Below are positions 1 to 9,430 of a DNA stretch of 64,000 nucleotides, one piece after another. Position 1 is the first letter of the stretch, and every line of letters starts with the position of its first letter. Made by a program: the position numbers and the translations under genes. This stretch comes from Aquimonas voraii (GTDB taxonomy: Bacteria; Pseudomonadota; Gammaproteobacteria; Xanthomonadales; Xanthomonadaceae), in NCBI RefSeq assembly GCF_900101825.1, contig NZ_FNAG01000005.1:1-64000 (forward strand). The letters run 5' to 3'. Under the pieces are notes generated by a model. The model was not told where the DNA came from and made no database searches. It saw nothing but the letters and a program-made list of their open reading frames with translations.

Positions 1-37
1 GCGCGAAGGGCGCGGACGAGGGGTGGCCTTTCTCTTG

Positions 38-71
38 CCTACTTCTCTTTGGCCACGCAAAGAGAAGTAGG
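38..71. repeat. Long perfect intergenic hairpin (xanthomonad-type repeat)
   Basis: A 14-bp perfect inverted repeat with a 6-base loop: the left arm is at 38-51, the right arm at 58-71. The arm reads CCTACTTCTCTTTG. A shorter stem (CAGCCC/GGGCTG) follows at about 78-92. It lies downstream of thrC, so it could end thr transcripts, but there is no clean T-run on that side. From general familiarity, similar stems built on an AAAGAGAAGTAGG core recur between genes in xanthomonads, so a dispersed repeat is the preferred reading. Bases 1-235 hold no convincing gene. Confidence 0.6.
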
Positions 72-162
72 TCGGGCAGCCCGCAGGGCTGACCGAAAGC
101 TCTTGCTCTTCGCCTCCAAACACGAAGCGACGAAACAAAACCGAGGCGAGAGTGAAGCTCAT

Positions 163-180
163 GGTGGGCCAGGGCCCACC
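163..180 (-). terminator. GC-rich palindrome just beyond thrC, possible operon terminator
   Basis: The palindrome GGTGGGCC-AG-GGCCCACC has two perfect 8-bp arms around a 2-base centre. It lies about 56 bases beyond the thrC stop codon. There is no T-run, so intrinsic termination is uncertain. It could instead be part of the repeat-rich stretch that includes the hairpin at 38-71. Confidence 0.35.
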
Positions 181-235
181 CTATGACGGCCGCAGGGCAC
201 AGCCGCCCGAACAGCTCCCGGCACCTAGGCCCGCG

Positions 236-1540
236 TCAGGCGTGGGCCATGCCCTTCAACACCGCCTTGAGCGCGGCATCCTCCGCTGCCAGCGGCTGCG
301 CCTGCGCTGGCCGCGCCAGCAGGGCCGCGAGCGCCGGCGGCACGGGCACGGCGTGGCCGACCAGGGGCTCGACCACGCTCTCGAACTTGGCCGGATGCGC
401 GGTGGCGACGGCGATGAAGCGGCCCTCGTCACCCGCCGCGCGCCGGTCCTCGATCACCGCGAAGGCGGCGGCCGTGTGCGGGCACAGCGTGTGGCCGTAG
501 CGGGCTTCGGCCTCGCGCATCACCGCCGACAGCCGGTCGTCACCGATCGATTGGGCGCCGACCGCGGTGCGCAGCGTTTCAATCTCCGGCAGCCAGTGGC
601 GCAGGCGTTCGAGGTTGCTGGGGGCGCCGACATCCATCGCGTTCGCCAGCGTCGACACGCTCGGGCCGGGCCGGTAGTCGCCGCTGTCGATGAAGTCGGG
701 CAGCACGCGATTGGCATTGGTCGCCAGCAGCACCTCGCCGATCGGCAGGCCCAGCCGCCGCGCCCACAGGCAGGCCAGTGCATTGCCCAGGTTGCCGGTG
801 GGAATGACGTAGCGCGCGGGCTCGCCGTACTTGGCCTGATGCGCCAGCGCCGAATGCGCGTAGTAGCTCATCTGCGGCAGCAGGCGGCCAAGGCTGATGC
901 TGTTGGCGGACGACAGCGGGATCGCCGCGCGCAGCGTGGGATCGGAGAAGGCCGCCTTCACCATGCGCTGGCAGTCGTCGAAGCTGCCCTGCACCCGGTA
1001 GGTGTGGATGTTGTCGCCGAAGCAGCTCAGCTGGTGCGCCTGGCGCGGGCTGACGCGGCCGTCCGGATACAGCACCACCACGCGAAAGCCCGGCCGACCA
1101 TGGAAGGCCGCGGCGACGGCACCACCGGTGTCGCCCGAAGTGGCGACCAGGATGGTCAGCGGCTGCGCGTTGGACTCACGCGGCAGGCGCGCGAAGCAGG
1201 CCGCCAGAAAGCGCGCGCCCACGTCCTTGAAGGCCGCGGTGGGGCCATGGAACAGCTCCAGCACCTCGGTGCGCGGATCCTTCGTCGGCAGCACCGGCAC
1301 CGGGAAGTCCAGCGCTTCCGCGCAGATCGCCGGCAGCCCGGCTTCGAGGGCGTCACCTGCGAAGAAAGGCGCAATGAGCGTGCTCGCGGTCTCGGCAAGG
1401 CCGCGCCCGGCCTGCGGCAGGGTCGGCAGCGAGGGGAATGCTTCGGGAACGAACAGACCGCCGTCTTCGGCCAGGCCCAGCGCGAGCGCGTTCGAGAGCG
1501 TCTGCGGCGCACCGCCGCCACGGGTCGAGATGAAGCGCAT
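236..1540 (-). CDS. thrC: Threonine synthase
   Basis: Catalyses the last step of threonine synthesis, O-phosphohomoserine to threonine, with pyridoxal phosphate, in the cytosol. The 434-residue product has the fold-type II PLP signature TAAFKDVGARF, where Lys105 should form the Schiff base. The phosphate-binding SGDTGG follows at about residues 135-140, and the TGNLGNA motif lies further on. The N-terminus MRFISTRGG is typical of the family, so the start is secure. The gene sits 2 bases after the thrB stop and is the last gene of a thrA-thrB-thrC operon. Full length, no anomalies. Confidence 0.96.
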   Translation of the reverse strand: MRFISTRGGGAPQTLSNALALGLAEDGGLFVPEAFPSLPTLPQAGRGLAETASTLIAPFFAGDALEAGLPAICAEALDFPVPVLPTKDPRTEVLELFHGPTAAFKDVGARFLAACFARLPRESNAQPLTILVATSGDTGGAVAAAFHGRPGFRVVVLYPDGRVSPRQAHQLSCFGDNIHTYRVQGSFDDCQRMVKAAFSDPTLRAAIPLSSANSISLGRLLPQMSYYAHSALAHQAKYGEPARYVIPTGNLGNALACLWARRLGLPIGEVLLATNANRVLPDFIDSGDYRPGPSVSTLANAMDVGAPSNLERLRHWLPEIETLRTAVGAQSIGDDRLSAVMREAEARYGHTLCPHTAAAFAVIEDRRAAGDEGRFIAVATAHPAKFESVVEPLVGHAVPVPPALAALLARPAQAQPLAAEDAALKAVLKGMAHA

Positions 1541-1542
1541 GC

Positions 1543-2475
1543 TCAGTCCTCCAGCAGGCGCGCGCCCGGCGCGTCCAGCGGTGAGATGTAAATCTGGCTG
1601 TCGAGGTCATGGGCGGCAAAGGCCGCGCGCATGGCCGCACCGGCGCGTTCGGCGGCTTCACGGCCCAGGCACCAGGCGAACACACTGGGACCCGCACCCG
1701 AGATGCTGGCACCGAGCGCACCTGCGTCGAGCGCAGCACGCTTGACCTCGTCGAAGCCGGGAATCAGCGCAGCCCGACGCGGTTCGACCAGTTCGTCGCG
1801 CAGGCCCGCGCGGATCAGGTCGAGATCATTGCGGTACAGACCTGCGATGAAGCGCGCGAGGTGGCCGTTCTGGGTCACGAACTCGTGCAGCGCGTAGGGC
1901 GTGGCGAGCGCGGCGCGGGCGCGGCGGGTTTCCAGCACGCAGTCCGGATGCACCAGCACCGAGTAGACGCCGGCCGGCGTCGGCAGCTTCAGCGGCGGCG
2001 CATCGCCGACCGTGAGCACAAGGCCGCCGAGCAGCATCGGCGCCACGTTGTCGCCGTGGCGGCCGCCGCTGGCGACGGCTTCGCCGTCGAGCGCGCAGGC
2101 GTAGAGCGCGTCGACATCGAGCGATGATCCCAGCAACGCATTGGCCGCGATCACGGCTGCCACGGCGGACGCCGCCGAACCGCCCATGCCCGAGCCATAG
2201 GCGATGCCCTTGTCGATCTCGACTTCAAAGCCGAAGCCGGGCTGCGCGCGCTCGATCAGCGAGAGCAGGGCGCGGCCGGCGGTGTTGTTCTCGGGCTCCG
2301 TGGGCAATTCGACGTCCGAGCCGCGGATCGCACGAATGCGCACGCCGGGCTCGGCGCTGCGGCTCACCGTGACGGTGTCGCCGGCGCCTTCGATCACCAG
2401 GCCCAGCAGGTCGAAGCCGACGCCCACGTTGCCGATGCTGGCGGGCGCAAAGGCCCGCGCCCTGTCTCGACTCAC
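1543..2475 (-). CDS. thrB: Homoserine kinase
   Basis: GHMP-family kinase that phosphorylates homoserine to O-phosphohomoserine, the substrate of the adjacent threonine synthase. The 310 residues carry the N-terminal [13 protein letters not shown] motif (about 10-22), the glycine/serine-rich ATP loop [11 protein letters not shown] (about 93-103) and the C-terminal [10 protein letters not shown] motif. The start codon overlaps the thrA stop by 4 bases (ATGA-type), which indicates translational coupling. Length is normal for the GHMP ThrB family, as distinct from the unrelated ThrB2/APH type. Confidence 0.95.
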   Translation of the reverse strand: MSRDRARAFAPASIGNVGVGFDLLGLVIEGAGDTVTVSRSAEPGVRIRAIRGSDVELPTEPENNTAGRALLSLIERAQPGFGFEVEIDKGIAYGSGMGGSAASAVAAVIAANALLGSSLDVDALYACALDGEAVASGGRHGDNVAPMLLGGLVLTVGDAPPLKLPTPAGVYSVLVHPDCVLETRRARAALATPYALHEFVTQNGHLARFIAGLYRNDLDLIRAGLRDELVEPRRAALIPGFDEVKRAALDAGALGASISGAGPSVFAWCLGREAAERAGAAMRAAFAAHDLDSQIYISPLDAPGARLLED

Positions 2476-4982
2476 AGGCGCGTCCCCAGGCCTTGCGCCA
2501 CCCGCAGCAGGTCGGCGAAAACGCCGGCAGCGGTGACTTCAGGGCCCGCACCCGGCCCCTGCACGATCAGCGGGTTGCCGCTGTAGCGGGCGGTGCTGAA
2601 CTGGATGATGTTGTCGGTGGGTTTCAGATGCGCGAAGGCGTGGTCGCGCGGCAGTTCGACCAGGCCCACGGTGGCGCGTTCGGCATCCACGTGGGCCACG
2701 AAGCGCAGCACGCAGCCGCGCGCCTGCGCGGCCTGGAAGCGCTGCAGCATCGGCGCATCGAGTTCCCCCGCGCGGGCCAGGAATGCCTCGCGGTCGATCT
2801 CGCTGAGCTCGGGCGGTACCAGCCCGACCAGATCGACATCGGCCAGCTCGATCTCGTGGCCCCATTCACGCGAGAGGATCACCAGCTTGCGGGCGACGTC
2901 GAGCCCGGACAGGTCGTCGCGCGGATCGGGCTCGGTATAGCCGAGCTGGCGTGCTTCCAGCAGCAGCTCGGAGAAGGGCCGGCTGCCGTCGTAGGCGTTG
3001 AACAGGTAGGACAGGGTGCCCGACAGGATGCCGTCGATTGCATGCACTTCGTCGCCGGTGTCGAGCAGATCACGCAGGGTCGAGATCACCGGCAGGCCGG
3101 CGCCGACTGTGGCCTCGTAGCGCCAGTGGCCGTGGCGGGCCGCTTCCCTGACTCGGCGATACAGCTCCAGCGGCGCCGCGCCGGCCTGCTTGTTCGGCGT
3201 GATGATGTGGATGCCCGCCGCCAGCCAGCGCGGATAGTGGGCGGCGACCGTGGCACTGGCGCTGCAGTCGATGATCAGCGCATGCGGCAGGTGCGGCGCG
3301 CGCACGTGCTGGGTGAAGTGCTCGAAGTCGAAGTGCTCGCTGCTGGCGGCGTACTGCGCACGCCAGTCGGCAAGATCCAGTCCGCTGTCCGAATGCAGCC
3401 AGCGCTGGCTGCCGGCGATCGCGCGCACGCGCAGGTCGAGATTGTTCTGCTCGCGCAGCTTGGGCGCGACGGCGGCCAGCTGGTCGAGCAGGGTGGCGCC
3501 GACATTGCCGGGGCCGATCACGCCGATGCTGACGGTCTGCGGAGACAGGTAGAAGCCGGCATGCACCGCTCGCAGGGCACGCGCGGCGTCGGCATCGCGC
3601 ACCGCCACCGAGATGTTGCGCTCGGTGCCGCCCTGGGCGATCGCGCGCACGTTGACTTCGGCGCGCGCCAGCTCGGAAAACAGGCGCGCGGCGATGCCGG
3701 TGTGGCCGCTCATGCCGTCGCCCACCGCCGCCAGCACCGCGATGCCGCGCTCGACGTCGACCGCCTGCAGCAGGCCGGCGTCCAGCTCGCGCGCGAAGGC
3801 GCGGCGCAGCACTTCGGCGGCGCGCGCCGCATCGGCCTCGCGCACGACGCAGCAGATCGAATGCTCGGAGCTGGCCTGGGCGATCATCACCACCGACACG
3901 CCGGCATCGCGCAGGGCGCCGAACACGCGTTCGGCGGTGCCAGGCACGCCGATCATGCCGGTGCCTTCCACTTCGACCAGCGCCATCTCGCGGGCGATGG
4001 TCAGGCCCTTGACCGGGCCGGCGCCGTCCTCGTGCTCGGGGCCGATGCGCGTGCCCGGGCAGTCGGGCTTGAAGGTGTTGCGCACCCATACCGGAATGCC
4101 GGCTTCGAGCACCGGGCCCATCGTGCGCGGATGCACGACCTTGGCGCCGAAATAGGCCAGCTCGAAGGCTTCGTCATAGCTCATGCGCGGCAGCAGGATG
4201 GCTTCGGGTACCAGCCGCGGATCGGCACTCAGCACGCCGTCGACATCGGTCCAGATGTGCAGCTCGGCCGCCGCGAACAGGCGCGCGAAAATCGCGCCCG
4301 AGTAGTCGCTGCCGTTGCGACCCAGGGTGGTGATGCGGCCTTCGCTGTCTCGGGCGACGAAGCCGGTCACGACCACGCGCGGCGCGCTGTGGGTGGCGCG
4401 CCAGGCGGCCAGGCGGCGGCCGGATTCCACCCAGTCGACCACCGCGCCCAGGGCCGACGGGCTGATCACGAGCACGGCGCGTGCATCCAGCCAATCGACG
4501 CGTTCACCCTCGACGCGCAGGCGCGCGGCCAGCAGCTGTGCCGACCAGACCTCACCCAGGCCCTGTACGTATTCGAGGAGGTCGGTGGCCGGGTGACCCA
4601 GCAAGGCGACAGCGCGGAGCAGGGCACGCAGGTCCTGCCAGTCGCGCTCGAGCGGCGCCAGCGCGGCTTCGGCGGCATCGCCCAACAAGCCACGCGCGGC
4701 CTCGCGATGGCGCGCAGCCAGCGCATCCAGTTCGGCCTGGGCCTGGTCGGGATCGCGGCTGGCCGCATGCACCAGGCCGATCAGGGCATCGGTGACACCG
4801 CCCATGGCCGAGACCACGGTGATCTGTGTCGGTTCGGTTCGACCTCGCAGCAGGCCGGCCACATGGGCAATGCGCTCTGCGGTCTTGAGGCTGGAGCCTC
4901 CGAACTTGTGCGCCACACAGGTCTGCTGCTGGTCTGCCGCCACGACGATCCGCCTCGTGAAATCCAAGTGTAGGGCGAGCAT
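2472..4982 (-). CDS. thrA: Bifunctional aspartate kinase / homoserine dehydrogenase
   Basis: Fused enzyme catalysing the first and third steps of the aspartate-to-threonine pathway. The aspartokinase half begins with KFGGSSL (about 26-32) and contains GRNGSDYSG. Two ACT-like regulatory segments (for example [13 protein letters not shown]) lie in the middle and presumably bind threonine. The homoserine dehydrogenase half opens with the NAD-binding [13 protein letters not shown] near residue 485 and includes [12 protein letters not shown]. At 836 residues it matches family size. The start is uncertain: ATG at 4982 has a weak ribosome site, while GTG at 4943 follows a GAGG. The 206-base upstream gap shared with the divergent protease gene shows no Thr/Ile-rich leader peptide, so I see no thrL-type attenuator. 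Confidence 0.95.
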   Translation of the reverse strand: MLALHLDFTRRIVVAADQQQTCVAHKFGGSSLKTAERIAHVAGLLRGRTEPTQITVVSAMGGVTDALIGLVHAASRDPDQAQAELDALAARHREAARGLLGDAAEAALAPLERDWQDLRALLRAVALLGHPATDLLEYVQGLGEVWSAQLLAARLRVEGERVDWLDARAVLVISPSALGAVVDWVESGRRLAAWRATHSAPRVVVTGFVARDSEGRITTLGRNGSDYSGAIFARLFAAAELHIWTDVDGVLSADPRLVPEAILLPRMSYDEAFELAYFGAKVVHPRTMGPVLEAGIPVWVRNTFKPDCPGTRIGPEHEDGAGPVKGLTIAREMALVEVEGTGMIGVPGTAERVFGALRDAGVSVVMIAQASSEHSICCVVREADAARAAEVLRRAFARELDAGLLQAVDVERGIAVLAAVGDGMSGHTGIAARLFSELARAEVNVRAIAQGGTERNISVAVRDADAARALRAVHAGFYLSPQTVSIGVIGPGNVGATLLDQLAAVAPKLREQNNLDLRVRAIAGSQRWLHSDSGLDLADWRAQYAASSEHFDFEHFTQHVRAPHLPHALIIDCSASATVAAHYPRWLAAGIHIITPNKQAGAAPLELYRRVREAARHGHWRYEATVGAGLPVISTLRDLLDTGDEVHAIDGILSGTLSYLFNAYDGSRPFSELLLEARQLGYTEPDPRDDLSGLDVARKLVILSREWGHEIELADVDLVGLVPPELSEIDREAFLARAGELDAPMLQRFQAAQARGCVLRFVAHVDAERATVGLVELPRDHAFAHLKPTDNIIQFSTARYSGNPLIVQGPGAGPEVTAAGVFADLLRVAQGLGTRL

Positions 4983-5188
4983 AGCAGCGGCTTCGAGGCC
5001 TGCTGCAACGCGTCAGGGGCTTGTGCCCAGGTGGACTGGGTTGGACCGCGGCGAGCAGGCGAAGCGGGGCTGGTGGGCGCGCAGGTCCCGACGGAATTTC
5101 GTTGGGCGGCATACACAGGTGTAGGCTTGGCGGACCCAGGGCCGGGAGGGAGCCCGGCGCTGGGACATTTCAACGGGGAGAAAACACC

Positions 5189-7966
5189 ATGAGTCACCTG
5201 CACCTGCCTCGCGGCCGCTGGGCTGCGCGTGCGCTGTTGGGCGCAAGCCTGCTGCTGACGGGCCCCTGGGCCACGGCCACCGTGGATGCCAGCGCGCCCT
5301 ATGCGTCCTTCCTGGCCGAGGCCGATCAAGCTCCGGCCAAGAGCTTCGGAAAGCTCGACCTCGACGCCCTCGCCACCGAGGACGCCATCCGCGATGACAC
5401 ACCCGGCACGCCGAAGCGCTTCGCCATCGCCCACAAGGTCGACTGGAACACGGCCAACACCGGCGCCTGGACCCGCACGCCCGAGGGCGACTGGCTGTGG
5501 CAGCTGCGTGTCGCTGCCGAGGACGCCGCCCACCTGAACTTCGGCTTCAAGCGCTTCGCCCTGCCGCCCGGCGCCGAACTCAACATCGTCTCCGCCTCGG
5601 GTCAGAACAAGATCGGGCCCTACACCGTCGAGGACATGCTGCCGCACGGCCAGCTGTGGACGCCGGTGGTGCTGGGCGAAGAAGCACTGCTGCACCTGCG
5701 CGTACCCGCTTCCGGGCTGGGCGAGGTGGTACTGGAGTTCGATTCGGTCAATCACGGCTACCGCGCCTTCGGTGCGAAGTCGAAAGCCTGCAAGTCCGGC
5801 GCCTGCAACACCGACGTCGCCTGTCTGTCGGAGAACGACCCCTGGAACCTGCCGCGCCGCGCGGTCGGCGCCTGGACCCGGGCCGGCACCGACACCTGCA
5901 CGGGCTCCCTGGTCAACAACACGGCCAATGACCGCCGCATGCTGTTCGCCACCGCGACCCACTGCGGAGTCGCGAACGATGCGGCTGCAGCCACGGTGCT
6001 GGTGTACTGGAACTATGAGTCGCCCACCTGTCGTGTGCCGGCAGCAAGCGGCAGCAGCCCGGTCCTGCCCAAGCCCTCGACCACCACGCCCGGCCTGCGC
6101 TTCCTCGCACAGACCGCCAACCCTTTCAGCGGCACGGCGCCCGCGGGCGACCGCTCGGACTTCACCCTGCTGGAGCTGGCGACCCCGGACCCCAACAACA
6201 GCTTCAACCTGTTCTGGGCAGGCTGGGACCGTCGGCCGCCGGCCGCGGGTGTGATGTCCTGCGCCGCACCCAGCGACCCTGCCAGCACGGCAGGCCTGTG
6301 TGCGTCGATCCACCACCCCGGCGTCGATGAGAAGCGCATCACCTTCGTCGAAAGCGACCTCGTGATCGACAACATCTCGGGCGCCACCGGCGTGCACTGG
6401 CGCGCCAACTGGGATCCGACCCCGCCGCGGCTGCCCAACATCAGCCCGATGCCGGCCACCCTGCCGCCCTCGGTCACCGAGCCGGGTTCGTCGGGTTCGC
6501 CCCTGTACAACGCCCAGCAGCGGCTGGTCGGCGTGCTCTCCGGCGGCCCCTCGGCCTGTGGCGCTACGGGCACCAGTCTGCGTGACCAGTACGGTGGCCT
6601 GTTCCACGCCTGGGATGGCCTCGGCACCCCGACCAGCCGCATGAAGGACCACCTGGACCCGCTGGGGCTGAACCCCGAGTCGATCGACGGCATCGGCAAC
6701 TGCGAAGCGCCGGAGGCACCGACCGGGCTGACCGCCACGGCCAGCGCCCCCAACCAGATCAGCCTGAGCTGGAACGCGGTGTCGGGTATCAACGTCTATC
6801 GCGTGTTCCGCAGCGTCGGCACCTGCCCCGGCAGCGGCTACGTTCAGATCGCCGAGGTGACGGGTGTCACCACGTACGTCGATACGACCGTGTCGGGCGG
6901 CACCGATTACGTCTATCGCGTCGCTTCCTACGACACCGCCGCGGAATGTCCCTCGGTGCAGGGCAGCTGCAGTGCAGCCACGGCAACCGGCACCTGCGCA
7001 CTTCCGCCGACTTTCTCCGGCCTCGCCAGCGCGAGCAGCGCGGGCACCGCGACCTGCGGTATCGCCCTGCAGTGGCCCGCAGCCACCGGCAACTGCGGCA
7101 GCGGCTCGCAGCTGCGCTACAACGTGTACCGCGGCAGCAGCCCGGACTTCACCCCCGCTCCGGCCAACCTGCTTGAGTCCTGCATCAGTGCGACGGCGCT
7201 GGCAGACATCGAAGTCGAATCAGGCGTCACCCAGCACTACATCGTGCGTGCGGAGGACCTTGGCGCCACTCCCGCGGCTGGCCAGTGCAACGGTGTCGAG
7301 GAAACCAACCTGATCCGTCGCAGCGCTGCCGCCTTCGGCCCGGATACCGTGGTGTTCTCGGACGACGTCGAGTCAGGCCCGGATGCGTGGGCGGTGGCCG
7401 GAACCGGCGCCGGTGCCGATTTCGCGATCGTCAGCACGGCGGCGAACTCGCCCACCCGAAGCTGGTACGTACCGGATCCGACTGCGGTTTCGGACCGTCA
7501 GTTGACCCTTGCAAACCCGGTGAGCCTCGCGACGGGTAGCAATGCAACGCTCGAGTTCGCGCACCGCTATCAGACCGAAGCCAACTGGGACGGTGGTGTG
7601 CTGGAGTACTCGCTGGATGGCGGTACCACTTGGACGGACATTCTGGGTGCGCAGGGCAGCGTACCTGCGAATGCCAGCCGCTTCCTCGCTGGCGGCTATG
7701 TCGGTCCGCTGAGCGTGGGGGGAGGCACGAACCCGCTGAACGGCCGTGCCGCCTGGCACGGCAGCGTTTCCGGATTCGTGGTCAGCCGGGTCAGCCTTGC
7801 CGACTTCGGCGGCCAATCGGTGCTTTTCCGCTTCCGCGCCGGCAGCGACAGCTCGCTGGGCGGCAACGGCTGGTGGATCGACGATGTGCGCATCGCCCAG
7901 GGCACGACCTGCGAACCGGCCAACCTGCCCGCGATCTTCGCCGACGGTTTCGAAACGGTGAACTAA
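5189..7966 (+). CDS. Secreted trypsin-like serine protease with FN3 and C-terminal jelly-roll-like domains
   Basis: A 925-residue exported protease. The start at 5189 is preceded by GGGGAG and gives a signal peptide (hydrophobic ARALLGASLLLTG, then ATA). The chymotrypsin-fold triad is visible: His258 in ATHCG, Asp324 in RSDFTLL and Ser435 in GSSGSPL. The overall layout resembles lysyl endopeptidases. One or two fibronectin type III-like modules follow (about 510-700), then a beta-rich region with a WWIDDV motif typical of adhesive or carbohydrate-binding C-terminal modules. The chain ends in IFADGFETVN, a short acidic tail discussed in the findings. A strong hairpin terminator follows the stop. 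The protein is paralogous in its protease half to the one at 13463-16960. Confidence 0.85.
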   Translation: MSHLHLPRGRWAARALLGASLLLTGPWATATVDASAPYASFLAEADQAPAKSFGKLDLDALATEDAIRDDTPGTPKRFAIAHKVDWNTANTGAWTRTPEGDWLWQLRVAAEDAAHLNFGFKRFALPPGAELNIVSASGQNKIGPYTVEDMLPHGQLWTPVVLGEEALLHLRVPASGLGEVVLEFDSVNHGYRAFGAKSKACKSGACNTDVACLSENDPWNLPRRAVGAWTRAGTDTCTGSLVNNTANDRRMLFATATHCGVANDAAAATVLVYWNYESPTCRVPAASGSSPVLPKPSTTTPGLRFLAQTANPFSGTAPAGDRSDFTLLELATPDPNNSFNLFWAGWDRRPPAAGVMSCAAPSDPASTAGLCASIHHPGVDEKRITFVESDLVIDNISGATGVHWRANWDPTPPRLPNISPMPATLPPSVTEPGSSGSPLYNAQQRLVGVLSGGPSACGATGTSLRDQYGGLFHAWDGLGTPTSRMKDHLDPLGLNPESIDGIGNCEAPEAPTGLTATASAPNQISLSWNAVSGINVYRVFRSVGTCPGSGYVQIAEVTGVTTYVDTTVSGGTDYVYRVASYDTAAECPSVQGSCSAATATGTCALPPTFSGLASASSAGTATCGIALQWPAATGNCGSGSQLRYNVYRGSSPDFTPAPANLLESCISATALADIEVESGVTQHYIVRAEDLGATPAAGQCNGVEETNLIRRSAAAFGPDTVVFSDDVESGPDAWAVAGTGAGADFAIVSTAANSPTRSWYVPDPTAVSDRQLTLANPVSLATGSNATLEFAHRYQTEANWDGGVLEYSLDGGTTWTDILGAQGSVPANASRFLAGGYVGPLSVGGGTNPLNGRAAWHGSVSGFVVSRVSLADFGGQSVLFRFRAGSDSSLGGNGWWIDDVRIAQGTTCEPANLPAIFADGFETVN

Positions 7967-7981
7967 ACGCGATCCAGGCTG

Positions 7982-8016
7982 CGCAGCGCGCCCGGCCCTG
8001 TGCCGGGCGCGCTGCG
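7982..8016 (+). terminator. Strong hairpin after the secreted protease gene
   Basis: Perfect 15-bp GC-rich inverted repeat, left arm 7982-7996 and right arm 8002-8016, with the 5-base loop CCTGT. It begins 15 bases after the stop codon. A short TT follows rather than a full T-run. Probable transcription terminator. Confidence 0.65.
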
Positions 8017-8031
8017 TTCTGGGCCACCTGA

Positions 8032-8110
8032 GGCAACACTGATCGAGTCCCTCCTGGCCTTGATCGGTGGTCGCGGCTTCCTTGGCGCGCGGCAACGCTG
8101 AATTCTCCAG
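8032..8110 (-). repeat. Dispersed intergenic repeat, short copy (inverted relative to 10247-10426)
   Basis: Read on the minus strand, this stretch starts CTGGAGAATTCAGCGTTGCC, continues through GCGCGCCAAGGAAG and ends CAAGGCCAGGAGGGACTCG...GTGTTGCC. It matches both ends of the element at 10247-10426 almost base for base but lacks about 100 bases from its middle. Together the two copies bracket the three-gene block 8126-10239 in inverted orientation. Confidence 0.75.
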
Positions 8111-8125
8111 CATCGCCCTAACGAC

Positions 8126-8866
8126 TCAAGCCGCAGCGCGCCTGAGCTCGGAAAACAGCGAGAGACTCCACGGCCGCTGCGCCAGCACCAGGCTGAGGCC
8201 GACGCGCTGGGCGGCCGGCAGGCCGGCATCCTGGGCCATCAGCCGATCGAATTCGGCGGCGAAGTCTTCCAGCCGCTGCATCAGCTGCAGTGCCGACGCC
8301 CGCGAGACCATGCCGCTCAGCAGCAGCAGGCGCTCGTGCTCGGCTTCGAAGCCACGACCAAAGTAGTCGGGCAGGAGCTGCTGCTGGAAGAAGCGCTGCA
8401 TCGGGCCTTCGCGCCGCCAGCGGAAGTTGCGCGCGGTGCGCGTGCGGGCGCGATTGCCGGGCTGCAGCTCGATGATGCCCAGACGATCCAGACGCGCCAG
8501 CAGCAGGGTCCACTGCGGCTCGCTGAAGCGGTAGCGCGCCAGCACTTCCCCCTGACTCCAGCGATTGAGTACGAGATACAGGGCCAGCAGCAGAGCCGGA
8601 TCCTCGACCAGGGCCTGCTCCTGGGCGACGCTGAGTTCGGCCAGCGCGGGCGCGCCGCGCTGCGCCTCCTCGGCAAGCTCGGAGAGGCCGATCTGCAGCA
8701 CGCCGCAGATCTGCTCCAGACGCTCCAACGTGAGCGTGCGCTTGGACAGCATGCGCTTTACGGTCGGCTCGCTGATGCCGAGCCGCGCGGCCAAGGCCGC
8801 ATAGGTCAGGCCCTGGGCCTTCAGCAGGCGCTTCAGGGCATCGACAAGTTCGCTGCGCAGGGCCAT
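8126..8866 (-). CDS. XRE-family helix-turn-helix transcriptional regulator
   Basis: A 246-residue DNA-binding protein. The first 70 residues form a Cro/CI-type helix-turn-helix: LTYAALAARLGISEPTVKRML is the helix-turn-helix core, followed by TLTLERLEQICGVL. The remaining 170 residues are an alpha-helical domain with no recognised ligand signature. The start at 8866 (MALRSEL) was chosen because the longer reading frame runs back through a perfect 19-bp palindrome at 8883-8901, which looks like an operator. The gene is divergent from the small exported-protein gene at 8993, so it probably controls both itself and that pair. Ligand and regulon are unknown. Confidence 0.85.
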   Translation of the reverse strand: MALRSELVDALKRLLKAQGLTYAALAARLGISEPTVKRMLSKRTLTLERLEQICGVLQIGLSELAEEAQRGAPALAELSVAQEQALVEDPALLLALYLVLNRWSQGEVLARYRFSEPQWTLLLARLDRLGIIELQPGNRARTRTARNFRWRREGPMQRFFQQQLLPDYFGRGFEAEHERLLLLSGMVSRASALQLMQRLEDFAAEFDRLMAQDAGLPAAQRVGLSLVLAQRPWSLSLFSELRRAAA

Positions 8867-8882
8867 GGCATGTCCATCATTG

Positions 8883-8901
8883 GGTATCGGATTACGATAC
8901 C
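8883..8901. promoter_or_regulatory. Probable operator: perfect palindrome GGTATCG-N5-CGATACC
   Basis: Two perfect 7-bp arms around the spacer GATTA, 17 bases upstream of the XRE regulator start and about 92 bases upstream of the divergent gene at 8993. Size and symmetry suit a dimeric helix-turn-helix repressor. Autoregulation and control of the divergent pair are inferred. Confidence 0.6.
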
Positions 8902-8992
8902 TGAGGCGCAAGCAATCGCATCCCAGTCGATTGAAGTTGCACTCGGTCTGGTGCCCAGTCGAGCCTGCGGCCTCCCGTCACAGGAGTCGACC

Positions 8993-9430
8993 ATGTCGCC
9001 CGCTCGCATCCCTGCTTGCCGCCGCCTCCATGCACTTGCCAGCACCGCGCTGCTTGCCGCGGTCCTGCCGCTTTCCGCCTCCGCCCAAAGCGCGGCCAGC
9101 CGCGCCTCGGTGCGCGTCTCGGAGAGTGTCTTCGTGCTGCCCCGCGCCAGCGTGCATCTGCTGAGCGCCGGCGGCGAGTTCAGCGTCGCCGCCCTGCGGC
9201 CGGTTGGCGACAGCGTCGAAGTCGTGCTGCTCGGCGCGGCCGATGGCGCCCGGCTCAGCTTCACCGTCGGCCGCACTGCGCTGGAAGCCAGCGGCGTGGC
9301 GGTAGGCGTGAGCCTCTACGCCAGCGCCGTGGTCGGTGGCCATCTGCTGTGGTCGGGCTCGGAAGCCGTCGCCTTCGTCGCTGACGAAAGCCTCGCGCCG
9401 CACGTCCACCGCACGGAGCTGCGGCGATGA
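8993..9430 (+). CDS. Small exported protein of unknown function
   Basis: A 145-residue product starting at ATG 8993, 5 bases after the ribosome site AGGAG. It has a clear signal peptide: ALASTALLAAVLPLSASAQS, cleaving near residue 30. The mature part is a short beta-rich domain with little charge and no motif I can assign. Its stop overlaps the next start (ATGA), so it is co-translated with the DUF2145 protein at 9427. Both are likely controlled by the divergent XRE regulator through the palindrome at 8883-8901. No homology is recognised, and it has no cysteines in the mature part and no transmembrane segment. Confidence 0.75.
   Translation: MSPARIPACRRLHALASTALLAAVLPLSASAQSAASRASVRVSESVFVLPRASVHLLSAGGEFSVAALRPVGDSVEVVLLGAADGARLSFTVGRTALEASGVAVGVSLYASAVVGGHLLWSGSEAVAFVADESLAPHVHRTELRR

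Noticed and set aside
2493-4973. 826-codon open frame on the plus strand across thrA
   Set aside because: It is exactly antisense to a well-supported thrA, has the Ala/Arg/Gly/Gln-rich composition of a GC-rich shadow frame, and shows no domain.
4983-5188. Possible thr attenuator upstream of thrA
   Set aside because: No leader peptide rich in Thr or Ile and no terminator/antiterminator pair could be found on the minus strand.
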